A DNA stretch of 64,000 nt from positions 85,533-149,532 of the forward strand of contig NZ_LMIB01000018.1 in NCBI RefSeq assembly GCF_001429065.1, read 5' to 3'. The DNA comes from Sphingomonas sp. Root710 (GTDB lineage: Bacteria; Pseudomonadota; Alphaproteobacteria; Sphingomonadales; Sphingomonadaceae). The notes below the pieces were generated by a model. That model was not told the origin of the DNA, did no database searches, and saw only the letters and a list, made by a program, of their open reading frames with translations. The position numbers and the translations under genes were made by a program. This document shows positions 26,484 through 37,331 of this stretch, piece after piece (position 1 is the first letter of the stretch; every line of letters starts with the position of its first letter).

Positions 26484-27616
26484 GCGATACGCCGAAGGAC
26501 AACGCCGCCACCCAGGCCGAAATGCGCCAGTTCACCGTCGCCGACGACGATGACGGCATCCGGCTCGACCGCTGGTTCAAGCGGCATATGCCCGACACCA
26601 GCTTCAACATCGTCTCGCGCTGGGCGCGCACCGGACAGCTGCGCCTGAACGGCAAGCGTGTGGGCCCGGGCGACCGGATCGAAGCGGGCCAGATCATCCG
26701 CCTGCCCCCGCCCGAGGTGGCCGCGGCAGCCACCACCGCCGCCAAGGCCCCGAAGCCCCGCGCTCCGCGCGAACCGCTGTCGGCCGAGGAAGCCGAGCTG
26801 ATCCAGGCCCTGGTGATCCATCGCGACCGCCAGGCGATCGTGATCAACAAGCCGCCGGGCCTCGCCACCCAGGGCGGCACCAAGACCGACCATCATGTCG
26901 ACCGGCTGCTCGACGGCATCCAGTTCGAGGCGGACAACCGCCCCAAACTCGTCCACCGGCTCGACAAGGACACGTCGGGCGTATTGCTGCTCGCGCGCAC
27001 CTCGCGCGCCGCCCAGCATTTCGCCAAGGCGTTCAGCAGCCGCACCGCGCGTAAGGTCTATTGGGCGATCGTCACCGGCGTCCCCTCGATCGAGGACGGG
27101 ATGGTCGAACTGCCGATCGGCAAGCAGCCGGGCACCGGCGGCGAGAAGATGTATGTCGACGAGAAGGAAGGCAGCCCCGCGCGCACCCGCTACCGGGTGA
27201 TCGAGCGCGCCGGGAATCGCGCCTGCTGGGTCGAGCTGCAACCCTATACCGGCCGCACCCACCAGCTGCGCGTCCATATGGCGGCGATCGGCCATCCGAT
27301 CGTCGGCGATGGCAAATATGGCGGGGCCGAGGCCTTCCTGTCGGGCACGATCAGCCGCAAGATGCACCTTCATGCGCGGCGGCTGAAGGTCGATCATCCC
27401 GATGGCGGCGCGATCGACGTGAAGGCCGAGCTGCCCGAGCATTTCGCCGACACGCTGCGTAACCTGGGCTTCGAGGAGGCGCGCGGCGACGCGCTGCCGA
27501 TCGACGAGGTCAAGTTCGGCGAGACCCCCGAGGGCAAGCGCCGGGCGATCGCCGCAAAGGCCAAGGACGCGCGCAAGGCGCGGCGCGGCGAACGCCGGGG
27601 CCGGAGCCGCCCGTGA
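26480..27616 (+). CDS. RluA-family ribosomal large subunit pseudouridine synthase (RluC/RluD-like)
   Basis: Isomerises uridines in 23S rRNA. The start MSDTPKDNAATQ at 26480 overlaps the crcB stop; the frame is open upstream through crcB, but that part is not protein-like. The 378 residues contain an S4 RNA-binding domain (about 19-80), an Ala/Pro-rich linker, and the catalytic HRLDKDTSG motif with Asp162. The QPYTGRTHQLRVHM motif is intact. A basic tail (KDARKARRGERRGRSRP) ends the protein. RluC or RluD cannot be told apart from sequence alone. It is coupled to the HAD gene (GTGA). Confidence 0.9.
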   Translation: MSDTPKDNAATQAEMRQFTVADDDDGIRLDRWFKRHMPDTSFNIVSRWARTGQLRLNGKRVGPGDRIEAGQIIRLPPPEVAAAATTAAKAPKPRAPREPLSAEEAELIQALVIHRDRQAIVINKPPGLATQGGTKTDHHVDRLLDGIQFEADNRPKLVHRLDKDTSGVLLLARTSRAAQHFAKAFSSRTARKVYWAIVTGVPSIEDGMVELPIGKQPGTGGEKMYVDEKEGSPARTRYRVIERAGNRACWVELQPYTGRTHQLRVHMAAIGHPIVGDGKYGGAEAFLSGTISRKMHLHARRLKVDHPDGGAIDVKAELPEHFADTLRNLGFEEARGDALPIDEVKFGETPEGKRRAIAAKAKDARKARRGERRGRSRP

Positions 27617-28284
27617 ATCGCCTCGCCATTTTCGATTGCGACGGCACGCTGGTCGACAGCCAGGCCAATATCTGCCGTGCCATGGCCGAAACCTTCACGG
27701 CCGAGAAGCTGCCGCCGCCTGCCGATGCGGCGGTCCGGCGCGTCGTGGGCCTGAGCCTGACCGAAGCGATGCATGTGCTGCTCCCGCATGCGGCCCATGA
27801 CCTCCATGTCCGGCTTGCCGAAACCTACAAGACCATCTTCAGGGCGCTTCGCGCAGAGGGACGGGTCGAGGAGCCGCTTTTCCCGGGAATTGCCGAGACG
27901 CTCGCCGCGCTGGAAGCCGAAGGATGGCTGCTCGCGGTCGCGACCGGCAATTCCGATCGCGGCCTCGCCCATTGCCTTGAATATCATGGGTTGGAGAAGA
28001 TGTTCATCTCGCTTCAGACCGCCGACCGTCACCCTTCGAAGCCGCATCCCTCGATGATCATCGAAGCGATGGCCGATGCCGGAGCGCAGCCCGAGACGAG
28101 CGTGATGATCGGCGACACCAGCTTCGACATCGGCATGGGCATCAACGCCGGTTGCACCACCGTCGGGGTTGCCTGGGGCTATCATGCGCCCGAGGAGCTG
28201 TTCGACGAAGGCGCACATTTCGTCGCGGATCATCCTGGCCAATTGCCAGATATCCTGCGCCTCGCGATCGAGGCGCGGGCGTGA
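27613..28284 (+). CDS. HAD-superfamily phosphatase (phosphoglycolate-phosphatase-like)
   Basis: The start is GTG at 27613, overlapping the pseudouridine synthase stop by 4 nt, giving 223 residues. HAD motif I is IFDCDGTLVDS (Asp8 nucleophile, Asp10), motif II VATGNSDRG, and motif III/IV region HPSKPHPSMI with MIGDTSFDI. The cap domain lies between motifs I and II. It should be a cytoplasmic small-molecule phosphatase, possibly Gph-like, but the substrate is not proven. Confidence 0.9.
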   Translation: MNRLAIFDCDGTLVDSQANICRAMAETFTAEKLPPPADAAVRRVVGLSLTEAMHVLLPHAAHDLHVRLAETYKTIFRALRAEGRVEEPLFPGIAETLAALEAEGWLLAVATGNSDRGLAHCLEYHGLEKMFISLQTADRHPSKPHPSMIIEAMADAGAQPETSVMIGDTSFDIGMGINAGCTTVGVAWGYHAPEELFDEGAHFVADHPGQLPDILRLAIEARA

Positions 28285-28300
28285 AAATCCACCCTTCCAC

Positions 28301-28402
28301 CCGCTCATCCTGAGGAGGGGGCCGAGCGAAGGCGAAGACCCGTCTCGAAGGATCCTTCGAGACGCCACTTCGACAAGCTCAGTGGCTCCTCAGGATGAGC
28401 GG
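28301..28402. repeat. Dispersed ~103-bp nested palindrome, copy 3
   Basis: Same family as 9671-9773 and 19651-19754: CCGCTCATCCTGAGG at the left end and CCTCAGGATGAGCGG at the right, with GAGCGAAG/CTTCGACAAGCTC arms and a TCTCGAAGGA/TCCTTCGAGA centre. It sits between the HAD gene and the ATP12 gene, ending 17 nt before the ATP12 start. Confidence 0.85.
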
Positions 28403-28419
28403 TTAGTTGAGATCTACCG

Positions 28420-29112
28420 ATGAAGCGTTTCTACAAGACGGTAACCACCGAAAAGGTCGAGGGCGGTCATGCGATCCGGCTCGACGGGCGCGCGGTGAAG
28501 ACACCGGCGCGCGCCGAGCTGGTCCTTCCCACCTCGGCGCTCGGCCTGTCGGTCGCCGCCGAATGGGACGCGCAGGAGATTGATATCAATCCCCGGTCGA
28601 TGCCGCTGACCGGCCTTGCCAACGCCGCGATCGACCGGGTCGCGCCCGACCCAGAGGCCTTCGCGCAGGCGCTCGCCGCCTATGGCGAGACCGATCTGGT
28701 CTGCTACCGCGCCGATCACCCTGCCGAGCTGGTCGGCCGCCAGGCCGAATGCTGGGATCCGCTGATCGACTGGGCGCAGCAGCGCTACGATGTCGAATTC
28801 GAACTGATCCATGGCATCATGCACCAGCCCCAGCCGCCCGCGACGGTCGCCCGGCTCGCGGCGGCGGTGCACGGCTATAACGCCTTCCAGCTTGCGGCGC
28901 TCCAGCCCCTCGTCACCATCTCTGGGTCGCTGGTGATCACCCTCGCGCTCGCCGAGGGCGAGATCGATGGCCGCGCCGCCTTCGACGCCGCGCATCTCGA
29001 CGAGCTGTGGCAGGTCGAGCAATGGGGCGAGGATGAGCTCGCGACCCAGGCGCGCGTGCACAGGGCCGAGGACTTCCGGGCAGCGGCGAGGTTTTTGGCG
29101 TTATTGGTTTAG
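28420..29112 (+). CDS. ATP12 family chaperone (F1-ATPase assembly factor)
   Basis: A 230-residue protein related to Atp12, which helps the alpha subunit of F1-ATPase assemble. Typical segments are seen: KRFYKTVTTEK at the start, IRLDGRAVKTPAR, and ATYGETDLVCYRA-like text (AYGETDLVCYRADHP), with WDPLIDWAQQRY following. It is a cytoplasmic protein typical of alphaproteobacteria. It starts 17 nt after a palindromic element, so its own promoter must lie in or beyond that element if it is not read through from the HAD gene. Confidence 0.92.
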   Translation: MKRFYKTVTTEKVEGGHAIRLDGRAVKTPARAELVLPTSALGLSVAAEWDAQEIDINPRSMPLTGLANAAIDRVAPDPEAFAQALAAYGETDLVCYRADHPAELVGRQAECWDPLIDWAQQRYDVEFELIHGIMHQPQPPATVARLAAAVHGYNAFQLAALQPLVTISGSLVITLALAEGEIDGRAAFDAAHLDELWQVEQWGEDELATQARVHRAEDFRAAARFLALLV

Positions 29113-29184
29113 CCTCAAGCGCCGACATGCGCATCCGCGCATTTGGCTCTCCTCGCATAAGCTCGGACGCGCGTTCGCGCTTGC

Positions 29185-29202
29185 GGAGCCCTGACGGGCT
29201 CC
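29185..29202. terminator. Possible terminator hairpin after the ATP12 gene
   Basis: GGAGCCC (29185-29191), loop TGAC, GGGCTCC (29196-29202): a 7-bp perfect stem in the gap between two convergent genes. No T-run follows, so its terminator role is uncertain. Confidence 0.45.
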
Positions 29203-29227
29203 GACGACCAACTCGACGTCCGTCAGC

Positions 29228-29791
29228 CTAGCTCTGGATACCGCCTCTCGGCAGGAACCAGCGCGCGATGATAAGGCCTGCGATGCTCAGCCCGACGAAG
29301 TCGCTGACGAACAGATAGACCCAGTAGCCGAAGCCGAAATGGTTGAAGATCGGCTGCCCGATCTCGATGTAGAGCGTGATCGCCAGCGCGAAGAGGATGG
29401 CGATGCGGGCACGGCTGAAGAAATCGGTGACCCGCGTCGCGATCGTGCCGAGCGCGATGGCCAACAGCAGGCCGGTGACGAGCGCGAGCAGGAAGCCGCT
29501 GCCTAGCGCTCCCGAGTCCATCGCCGGAAAGCCTGACGTGTTGAAATGCACCATCGCGACCGGGCCCTTGCCATAGAGCACCGAGCCGCTCGCCGTGTCG
29601 GGCGCGGGAATCAGATAGGCACCAGTGCCGGTGGGCGACAATGTTTCCGCTAGCGCCTGATGCGCCGCCGCGACCTGCGGATCGGGAAGCTTCTTGAAAG
29701 CGAGCTGGCTGAGCGGCGTTCCCCAGAAGAAGAAGCCCACCAGATAGAGCGCGACGCCAGCGATGACGCCCCCGAGCAATGTCTTGGCCAA
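29228..29791 (-). CDS. Membrane protein of unknown function
   Basis: The start is taken as TTG at 29791, with a GGGAGGGG block 6 nt before it, giving 187 residues (LAKTLLGGVIAGVALYLVGFFFWG). A further in-frame TTG at 29812 lies upstream of the Shine-Dalgarno sequence. One N-terminal helix is followed by a periplasmic-looking stretch of about 70 residues and then three C-terminal helices (about 93-115, 123-140, 150-172). I do not recognise the family. It is downstream of gmk on the same strand, 113 nt apart. Confidence 0.7.
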   Translation of the reverse strand: MAKTLLGGVIAGVALYLVGFFFWGTPLSQLAFKKLPDPQVAAAHQALAETLSPTGTGAYLIPAPDTASGSVLYGKGPVAMVHFNTSGFPAMDSGALGSGFLLALVTGLLLAIALGTIATRVTDFFSRARIAILFALAITLYIEIGQPIFNHFGFGYWVYLFVSDFVGLSIAGLIIARWFLPRGGIQS

Positions 29792-29904
29792 TGCGGGCCC
29801 CTCCCGGAACAAATGTTACGGGCAGGCTAGACCGAAATGGATTGCGTGCAAGCGATAGTGCGGTGGGATGTGGGGGAAGCGGGGCGCCTCCCCTCCCCGC
29901 CGTA

Positions 29905-30546
29905 TCAATGCCCAGGGGTCGTCAGCTTGCGGATGAAGCCGATCAGGCCGGTCTGACGGCTGCGCTTCAACCGCTCGGCCTCGAGGATATGGCGGACGTC
30001 GGTGAAACAGCGCTCGATATCGTCGTTGATCAGGACATAGTCATAGCCGTCCCAATGGCTGACCTCGGCGGCGGCGCGCTGCATCCGGCCGGTGATCACC
30101 TCTTCGGTGTCGGTGGCACGCTTGCGCAGCCGGTCTTCCAGTTCCTCCATCGACGGCGGCAAAATGAAGACACGGACAACGTCGCCTCCGCAGGTCTGGT
30201 ACAGCTGCTGCGCGCCTTGCCAGTCGATGTCGAACAGCACGTCCAGACCGGCGTCGAGCATCTCGTCGATCGGCTGCTTCGGGCTGCCATAGCGATGGTT
30301 GAAGACATGCGCCCATTCGAGAAACTCGTGGTTCGATACCTTCTCACGGAACTGCTCGAGATCGACGAAATGATAATCGACTCCGTCGACCTCGCCGGGC
30401 CGGGGCGGACGAGTCGTCGCCGACACCGACATGCGCAGGTTATCGTCGGAGGCGAGCAATCGGCGGGCAATTGTGGATTTACCCGCGCCGGACGGCGAGG
30501 ACAGGACGAACAGTACGCCGCGGCGCTTGAGCGAGATATGGGCCAT
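29905..30546 (-). CDS. gmk: Guanylate kinase
   Basis: Phosphorylates GMP to GDP with ATP, needed for all GTP and dGTP. The 213-residue protein has the P-loop SSPSGAGKST (about residues 16-25), the GMP-binding SATTRPPRPGEVDGVDYHF segment, and VLFDIDWQGAQQL. Its length is normal. It lies in the middle of a minus-strand run with the small glycine-rich gene and fumC upstream. Confidence 0.96.
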   Translation of the reverse strand: MAHISLKRRGVLFVLSSPSGAGKSTIARRLLASDDNLRMSVSATTRPPRPGEVDGVDYHFVDLEQFREKVSNHEFLEWAHVFNHRYGSPKQPIDEMLDAGLDVLFDIDWQGAQQLYQTCGGDVVRVFILPPSMEELEDRLRKRATDTEEVITGRMQRAAAEVSHWDGYDYVLINDDIERCFTDVRHILEAERLKRSRQTGLIGFIRKLTTPGH

Positions 30547-30631
30547 GGCGGCACTTGCATCGGACAGGCCGCCCGCGTCAATGTTCGATCGCCACTCTTT
30601 CCCGATACTTTCGTGCCGAAATCCGGGCCGA

Positions 30632-30865
30632 TCAGATCGTCGGCGGGTAATCCGCCGCCCGCGCGCCGGCCAGCCGGCGGTCGGCCTTGCGCTTGTCGAA
30701 CGCTTTCTTGGCGACCCAGGCGCCGCCGGCGAGCAGGCCCAGCGGCCCCGCGCGCCGGATCAGTCCGGCCGCAGCCGCGCCCATCAGCGCACCCTTCATG
30801 CCGCCTTCGCCGTCGCGGCGGTCGATCCGGCGTCCGATAAATGCGCCCAAGAGTTTGCCGATCAT
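30632..30865 (-). CDS. Small Gly/Ala-rich protein of unknown function
   Basis: The ATG at 30865 (MIGKLLGAFIGRRIDRR) is preferred because GGGAG lies 9 nt upstream; a GTG two codons earlier is too close to it. The protein has 77 residues, basic ends and a hydrophobic Ala/Gly-rich core at about 23-51, possibly two short helices that touch the membrane. Coding character is moderate: a good ribosome binding site and no overlap with neighbours. No family is recognised. Confidence 0.6.
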   Translation of the reverse strand: MIGKLLGAFIGRRIDRRDGEGGMKGALMGAAAAGLIRRAGPLGLLAGGAWVAKKAFDKRKADRRLAGARAADYPPTI

Positions 30866-30923
30866 CGTCACTGTCTCCCGTTCTGGAATCGGGAAGCGCG
30901 CGGGATCGCGGGAAGTTCCGATC

Positions 30924-32315
<1,392 letters not shown>

Positions 32316-32396
32316 GGCTTTCACCTTTCATCCGTCATGCCAGCGACGGCTGACAGAGCAAGAGATAGGGCGAGCGGCTTCCAACCCCAAGCCGTC

Positions 32397-32416
32397 ATTC
32401 CCGCGAAGGCGGGAAT
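32397..32416. repeat. Short REP-type palindrome
   Basis: ATTCCCGC, spacer GAAG, GCGGGAAT, within a GTCATTCCCGC...GCGGGAATCCA context. This is a very common dispersed palindrome of proteobacterial genomes. It lies between the sspB stop and the fumC start, both on the minus strand. Confidence 0.75.
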
Positions 32417-32487
32417 CCACCGGATACGGGGCCGAACCAAGAGAAGGACGATCATGTGGCGGGTGGAGTTCCGCCCGAAACGGAAAC

Positions 32488-32982
32488 TTATTTCTTCCGC
32501 GTGAAATCGACCGAGACGACGTTCGATCCGTCCTCGACCGGGGCTGCTGGGACCGGCGCGGGGGCGTCGTTGCCGGCCGAGCTGTGGCCGGTGTCTTCGC
32601 CATCGTCGTCGATTTGCGCCTGGAACTGCAGTGCGAAGTTGACCGCAGGATCGACAAAGCCGGTCACCGCCGCGAAGGGGATGATCAGCTTGGCGGGAAC
32701 CTGGTTGAACGAAAGGCCGACTTCGAATCCGTCAGGCTTCACCTTCAGGTCCCAGAAGCGATTCTGGATGACGATCGTCATCTCGTCGGGGAATCGCTCG
32801 ACCAGATGCTTGGGGATGTCGACCCCCTGACCCTGTGTCTTGAAGGTGATGTAGAAATGATGCTCGCCGGGAAGTCCCCCGGCCTTCTCGACTTCCCCCA
32901 GCACGCGGCCGACCACGGCGCGGAGCGCCTCCTGGACGATCTCGTCATAGGGAATCAGGCTGTCGGGCGTCTGATCGCTCAT
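32488..32982 (-). CDS. sspB: SspB-family ClpXP adaptor
   Basis: Delivers ssrA-tagged proteins to the ClpXP protease in the cytoplasm. The start at 32982 (MSDQTPDSLIPYDEIVQEAL) gives 164 residues; the open frame before it runs into the hisB promoter region. The folded domain covers about 1-125 (FYITFKTQGQGVDIP, MTIVIQNRFWDLKV, VTGFVDPAVNFALQF). An acidic/Ala-Pro linker and a C-terminal motif VVSVDFTRKK follow, the part that docks on ClpX in this family. It is divergent from hisB. Confidence 0.93.
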   Translation of the reverse strand: MSDQTPDSLIPYDEIVQEALRAVVGRVLGEVEKAGGLPGEHHFYITFKTQGQGVDIPKHLVERFPDEMTIVIQNRFWDLKVKPDGFEVGLSFNQVPAKLIIPFAAVTGFVDPAVNFALQFQAQIDDDGEDTGHSSAGNDAPAPVPAAPVEDGSNVVSVDFTRKK

Positions 32983-33103
32983 GCGGTGGGGATGGACGCA
33001 GTCCCCCCTCTGGTCAAGTCGTCCGTTGCAGCGCGGCGCAACCTCGCTATAGCGGCGCCGTTCGGGTGTGGAGGATTTGCCACACTGTTTCGGGGATGGG
33101 ACA

Positions 33104-33700
33104 ATGCGGACCGCATCGATCACGCGCAAGACGAGCGAGACCGACATTTCGGTCGAGATGAATCTGGACGGCAGCGGCGCTTATACGGTGTCGACCGGCA
33201 TCGGATTCCTCGACCATATGCTCGAGCAGTTGTCGCGCCATTCGCTGATCGACCTGAAGGTGAAGATAGACGGCGACCTGCACATCGACCAGCACCACAC
33301 CACCGAGGATTCGGGAATCGCGATCGGCGAGGCGCTGGCGAAGGCGCTGGCCGACAAGCGCGGCATCACCCGCTACGGCCATGCCTATGCGCCGATGGAC
33401 GAGACGCTGACCCGCGTCGCGCTCGACATTTCGGGCCGTCCCTATCTGGTGTGGAAGGTCGCCTTGTCAGGGCCGAAGCTCGGCGAATGGGACACCGAGC
33501 TGATCGAGCACTGGTTCCACAGCTTCGCGCAGGCGGCGGGGATCACCCTGCACGTCGAGAATCTCTATGGCGCGAACATGCACCATATCGTCGAGAGCTG
33601 CTTCAAGGGTCTCGCCCGCGCGCTGCGCGTCGCCACCGAGATCGATCCGCGCAAGGCGGACGCGATCCCCTCGACGAAGGGAACGCTCGGCGGTGCCTGA
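33104..33700 (+). CDS. hisB: Imidazoleglycerol-phosphate dehydratase
   Basis: Dehydrates imidazoleglycerol phosphate in histidine synthesis. The ATG at 33104 ([15 protein letters not shown]) follows a GGGGATGGG block; an upstream in-frame ATG is less likely. The 198-residue monofunctional form has the manganese-binding motifs [21 protein letters not shown] and, later, [13 protein letters not shown]. First gene of the hisB-hisH-hisA-hisF run; it overlaps hisH by 8 nt. Confidence 0.96.
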   Translation: MRTASITRKTSETDISVEMNLDGSGAYTVSTGIGFLDHMLEQLSRHSLIDLKVKIDGDLHIDQHHTTEDSGIAIGEALAKALADKRGITRYGHAYAPMDETLTRVALDISGRPYLVWKVALSGPKLGEWDTELIEHWFHSFAQAAGITLHVENLYGANMHHIVESCFKGLARALRVATEIDPRKADAIPSTKGTLGGA

Positions 33701-34307
33701 GTCGATCGCGCTCATCGATTATGGCGCGGGGAATCTGAGGTCGGTCGAAAATGCGCTGAAGGCAGCCGGGGCCAACCCCACCGTGACCGCCGATCCCGAT
33801 CAGGTCGCCCACGCCGATCGCATCGTCTTGCCCGGCGTCGGCGCCTTCGCCGCCTGCATGGGCGGGCTGACCGCGATCGACGGCATGGTCGAGGCGATGA
33901 ACGAAGCGGTGCGGACGCGCGGCGCGCCCTTCCTGGGCGTATGCGTCGGCATGCAACTCCTCGCCGATGCAGGGCTCGAGCATGGCCGTACGCCCGGCCT
34001 CGGCTGGATCGGCGGCGACGTGCGGCTGATGACGCCGGGCGCGGACCACAAGGTTCCGCATATGGGTTGGAACGATGTCGTGCCCACCCGCGATCACTCG
34101 CTGATCGTGCCGGGCGAAGCCTATTATCTGCACAGCTATGTCTTCGACATCGCCGATCCCGCCGACCGGCTGGCGACCACCGACCATGGCGGCCCGATAA
34201 CCGCCGCAGTCGGCCGCGGCAATATCGTCGGCGCGCAATTCCATCCCGAGAAGAGCCAGGCCTATGGCCTTGCGTTCCTCGCCCGCTTCCTCGCCTGGAA
34301 ACCCTGA
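33693..34307 (+). CDS. hisH: Imidazole glycerol phosphate synthase, glutaminase subunit
   Basis: Releases ammonia from glutamine and passes it to HisF. The start is GTG at 33693, inside the last codons of hisB (8-nt overlap), giving 204 residues. The class-I amidotransferase triad is complete: Cys84 in GVCVGMQLL, and His184 and Glu186 in QFHPEKS. The hisA start follows the stop directly. Confidence 0.95.
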   Translation: MPESIALIDYGAGNLRSVENALKAAGANPTVTADPDQVAHADRIVLPGVGAFAACMGGLTAIDGMVEAMNEAVRTRGAPFLGVCVGMQLLADAGLEHGRTPGLGWIGGDVRLMTPGADHKVPHMGWNDVVPTRDHSLIVPGEAYYLHSYVFDIADPADRLATTDHGGPITAAVGRGNIVGAQFHPEKSQAYGLAFLARFLAWKP

Positions 34308-35039
34308 ATGAGCATCATTGTCTTCCCCGCCATCGACCTGAAGGGCGGCCAGGTCGTCCGCCTCGCCGAGGGCGACATGGATCGCGCCACCGTCTATGGC
34401 GACGACCCCGCCGAACAGGCGCGCCGCTTCGCCGAGGCGGGGGCCGAATGGCTGCACGTCGTCGACCTCGACGGTGCCTTTGCGGGCAAGGCGGTCAACG
34501 CCGACGCGGTGGAAGCGATCATCAAGGCCTTTCCTGGCAAGGTCGAACTGGGCGGCGGCATCCGCGACCGCGCCGGTATCGACCGCTGGCTGGACCTTGG
34601 CGTCGAGCGGGTGATCATCGGCACCGCCGCGCTCAAGGACCCCGAACTGGTCAAGGCAGCGGCGAAGGCGCTGCCGGGCAAGATCGTCGTCGGTGTCGAC
34701 GCGCGCGACGGCTATGTCGCTACCGATGGCTGGGCTGACGTCTCGGACGTCAGTATCAACGAACTGGCCGACCGCTTCGCCGATGCCGGAGTAGCATCGC
34801 TGCTGTTCACCGATGTCGGCCGCGACGGTCTGCTCAAGGGCTGCAATGTCGAGGCGACGGTGGCGCTCGCCCGCCATGCCAGCATCCCGGTGATCGCGAG
34901 CGGCGGCGTCGCGAGCATTGCCGACATCCATGCGCTCGTGCCCCATGCCGAGGACGGTATCGAGGGCGTGATCAGCGGTCGCGCGCTTTATGACGGTCGG
35001 CTCGATCTGGCCGAAGCATTGAAGGTTGCGCGCGGATGA
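34308..35039 (+). CDS. hisA: ProFAR isomerase
   Basis: Isomerises the phosphoribosylformimino intermediate in histidine synthesis. A 243-residue (beta-alpha)8 barrel with phosphate-binding repeats ([15 protein letters not shown] at the start, [17 protein letters not shown]) and the catalytic Asp pair (Asp10 in AIDLKGG and Asp130 in GVDARDG). It starts straight after the hisH stop and overlaps hisF by 4 nt. The half-barrel similarity to HisF is evident. Confidence 0.96.
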   Translation: MSIIVFPAIDLKGGQVVRLAEGDMDRATVYGDDPAEQARRFAEAGAEWLHVVDLDGAFAGKAVNADAVEAIIKAFPGKVELGGGIRDRAGIDRWLDLGVERVIIGTAALKDPELVKAAAKALPGKIVVGVDARDGYVATDGWADVSDVSINELADRFADAGVASLLFTDVGRDGLLKGCNVEATVALARHASIPVIASGGVASIADIHALVPHAEDGIEGVISGRALYDGRLDLAEALKVARG

Positions 35040-35797
35040 CCGTCCGCGTCCGCGTCATTCCCTGCCTCGACGTCGCGGGCGGCCGCGTGGTGAAGGGCGT
35101 CAACTTCGTCGACCTCGCCGATGCCGGCGATCCGGTCGAACAGGCCAAGGTCTATGACGCGGCAGGCGCGGACGAGCTGTGCTTCCTCGACATCACCGCC
35201 AGCCATGAAGGGCGCGGCACGATCCTCGACGTGGTCGCGCGCACCGCATCGGTCTGCTTCATGCCGCTGACCGTCGGCGGCGGGGTCCGCACTGCCGACG
35301 ACGCCCGCGCGCTGCTGCTGGCGGGCGCGGACAAGGTCGCGGTCAATTCGGCCGCGGTGGCGCGGCCCGAACTCTGCGCCGAGATGGCCGAGCGCTTCGG
35401 CGCGCAATGCGTGGTCGGCGCGGTCGATGCCCGCAATGTCGGCCCAGGCAAATGGGAAATCTTCACCCATGGCGGCCGCACGCCGACCGGGATCGACGCG
35501 GTCGAACATGCCAAGCGCCTCGCCTCGCTGGGCGCGGGCGAGATACTGCTCACCTCGATGGACGGCGACGGCACCCGCAAGGGCTATGACCTGGCGCTGA
35601 CGCGGGCGGTGTCCGACGCGGTGTCCGTTCCGGTGATCGCCAGCGGTGGGGTCGGCAATCTCCAGCATCTCGTCGAAGGCGTGACCATCGGCGGCGCCAG
35701 CGCGGTGCTCGCCGCGTCGATCTTCCACTTCGGCCAGCACAGCGTCGCGGAAGCTCATGCCGCGCTCAGGGCAGCGGGGCTGCCGGTCCGCTCTTAA
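35036..35797 (+). CDS. hisF: Imidazole glycerol phosphate synthase, cyclase subunit
   Basis: With HisH makes imidazole glycerol phosphate and AICAR. The 253-residue barrel has Asp11 in [14 protein letters not shown] and the second catalytic Asp in GAVDARNV (about residue 130), plus the phosphate sites VGGGVRT and IASGGVGN. It is the last gene of this run; hisE and hisI are not adjacent, so the histidine genes are split in this genome. Confidence 0.96.
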   Translation: MTVRVRVIPCLDVAGGRVVKGVNFVDLADAGDPVEQAKVYDAAGADELCFLDITASHEGRGTILDVVARTASVCFMPLTVGGGVRTADDARALLLAGADKVAVNSAAVARPELCAEMAERFGAQCVVGAVDARNVGPGKWEIFTHGGRTPTGIDAVEHAKRLASLGAGEILLTSMDGDGTRKGYDLALTRAVSDAVSVPVIASGGVGNLQHLVEGVTIGGASAVLAASIFHFGQHSVAEAHAALRAAGLPVRS

Positions 35798-35800
35798 ATC

Positions 35801-35818
35801 CTTCCCGTCCCGGGGAGG
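35801..35818. terminator. Weak GC hairpin between hisF and gor
   Basis: CTTCCC and GGGGAG around a short GC loop, followed by AATTA on the plus strand. It lies in the 31-nt gap between two convergent genes and resembles the ends of the element at 6962-7088 (GGGGAGGAAT). It is a candidate terminator only. Confidence 0.4.
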
Positions 35819-35828
35819 AATTAGAAGG

Positions 35829-37175
35829 TCACTTCATCAGCACCAGTTCTTCGGCCATCGACGGATGCAGCGCGACGGTGTCGTCGAACTGCGCCTTGGT
35901 GAGCCCCGCCTTCACCGCGATCGCCGCGGCCTGGAGGATTTCGGGGGCATCGGGGCTGATCATGTGGATGCCGAGAACGACATCGCTGTCGGGGTGGACG
36001 ATCAGCTTGTACAGCGAACGCTCCGCCTTCCCCGCGAGCACGTTGCGCATCGGGCGGAAGTCCGACGTGAAGATCTTCGGCGCGCCGAACTGCTCGCGCG
36101 CCTGCTTCTCGGTCAGGCCGACGCCCGCCATCGGCGGATTGCTGAACACTGCGCTAGGGATATTGGCATAGTCGACGCGATGCGGCTTGTTGCCGAAAAC
36201 CGTGTCGGCGAAAGCCTGCCCCTCGCGGATCGCGACCGGGGTGAGTTGCACCCGGTTGGTGACGTCGCCGACCGCATAGATCGACGGGACATTGGTGCGG
36301 TTGTCCTCGTCGACGACGATCGCGCCCTTCTCGTCGATCTCGACCCCGGCATGGTCGAGGCCCAGGCCTTCGATCTTCGGCGAACGGCCGATCGCGTAAA
36401 GCAGCAGATCGGCGTCGACTTTCTCATGGCCTTCGAAATGGACGCAGAGCGAACCGTCGTCCTGTTTTTCGATCTTCTCGAAGGCGGCGTTGAAGACGAA
36501 CTCGATGCCCTTCTGGGTCGAGATCTGAAACAGCCGATCGCGGATCTGCTCGTCATAGCCGCGCAGGATCTGGTCCGAGCGGTTGACCACGGTCACCTTG
36601 CTGCCGAACGCGTGGAAGATGCCCGCGAATTCGTTGGCGATATAGCCCGCGCCCGCGATCACGACCCGCTTGGGCAGATCGTCGAGATAGAAAACCTCGT
36701 TCGACGTGATGCCGAGCTCGGCGCCGGGCACCTTCGGCACCACCGGCCAGGCGCCGGTTGCGATCAGGATGAACTTCGCCGTGACCTTGCGGCCGCTGGC
36801 CAAGGTAATCTCGTTCGCACCGGATACGGTCGCGCGCTCGCGGAATATCTCGACCTTATTATTGTCGAGGGTGTTGGTGTAGAGCCCTTCGAGCCGGTCG
36901 ACGTCGGCATTGACGTTGTCACGCAGCACCTTCCAGTCGAACTTGATGTCGCCCAGTTCCCAGCCATAGCGCGCCGCATCGTGCAGATCCTCGGCGAAGT
37001 GGGAGCCGTAGACGAGCATCTTCTTGGGCACGCAGCCGCGAATCACGCAGGTCCCGCCGATGCGATGCTCCTCCGCCACCGCAACCTTCGCGCCATAGGC
37101 CGCCGCCACCCGCGCCGCGCGCACCCCGCCCGATCCCGCACCGATCACGAACAGGTCAAAATCATACTCGGCCAT
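35829..37175 (-). CDS. gor: Glutathione-disulfide reductase
   Basis: Keeps glutathione reduced, using NADPH and FAD. The start at 37175 (MAEYDFDLFVIGAGSGGVRAA) gives 448 residues. The FAD-binding GAGSGG motif is at residues 12-17, and the redox-active disulfide is Cys43/Cys48 in GGTCVIRGCVPKK. The NADPH-binding AGAGYIANEFA is near residue 175, and the C-terminal active-site HPSMAEELV is intact. Convergent with hisF, divergent from trpF. Confidence 0.96.
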   Translation of the reverse strand: MAEYDFDLFVIGAGSGGVRAARVAAAYGAKVAVAEEHRIGGTCVIRGCVPKKMLVYGSHFAEDLHDAARYGWELGDIKFDWKVLRDNVNADVDRLEGLYTNTLDNNKVEIFRERATVSGANEITLASGRKVTAKFILIATGAWPVVPKVPGAELGITSNEVFYLDDLPKRVVIAGAGYIANEFAGIFHAFGSKVTVVNRSDQILRGYDEQIRDRLFQISTQKGIEFVFNAAFEKIEKQDDGSLCVHFEGHEKVDADLLLYAIGRSPKIEGLGLDHAGVEIDEKGAIVVDEDNRTNVPSIYAVGDVTNRVQLTPVAIREGQAFADTVFGNKPHRVDYANIPSAVFSNPPMAGVGLTEKQAREQFGAPKIFTSDFRPMRNVLAGKAERSLYKLIVHPDSDVVLGIHMISPDAPEILQAAAIAVKAGLTKAQFDDTVALHPSMAEELVLMK

Positions 37176-37331
37176 CGACGCCCATTCCTTCCAAGCTACG
37201 GGCGTTGATATGGCGGCGGCGCGGCTGCTGCGCAAACCGATCCTCATAATCAGAGTGATAGATAAAGTTGGTCAGCGAGTATCGCCGGTCATGCTTGACC
37301 TTCGCGCGCGACACGCCGACATGCGCGCTCG

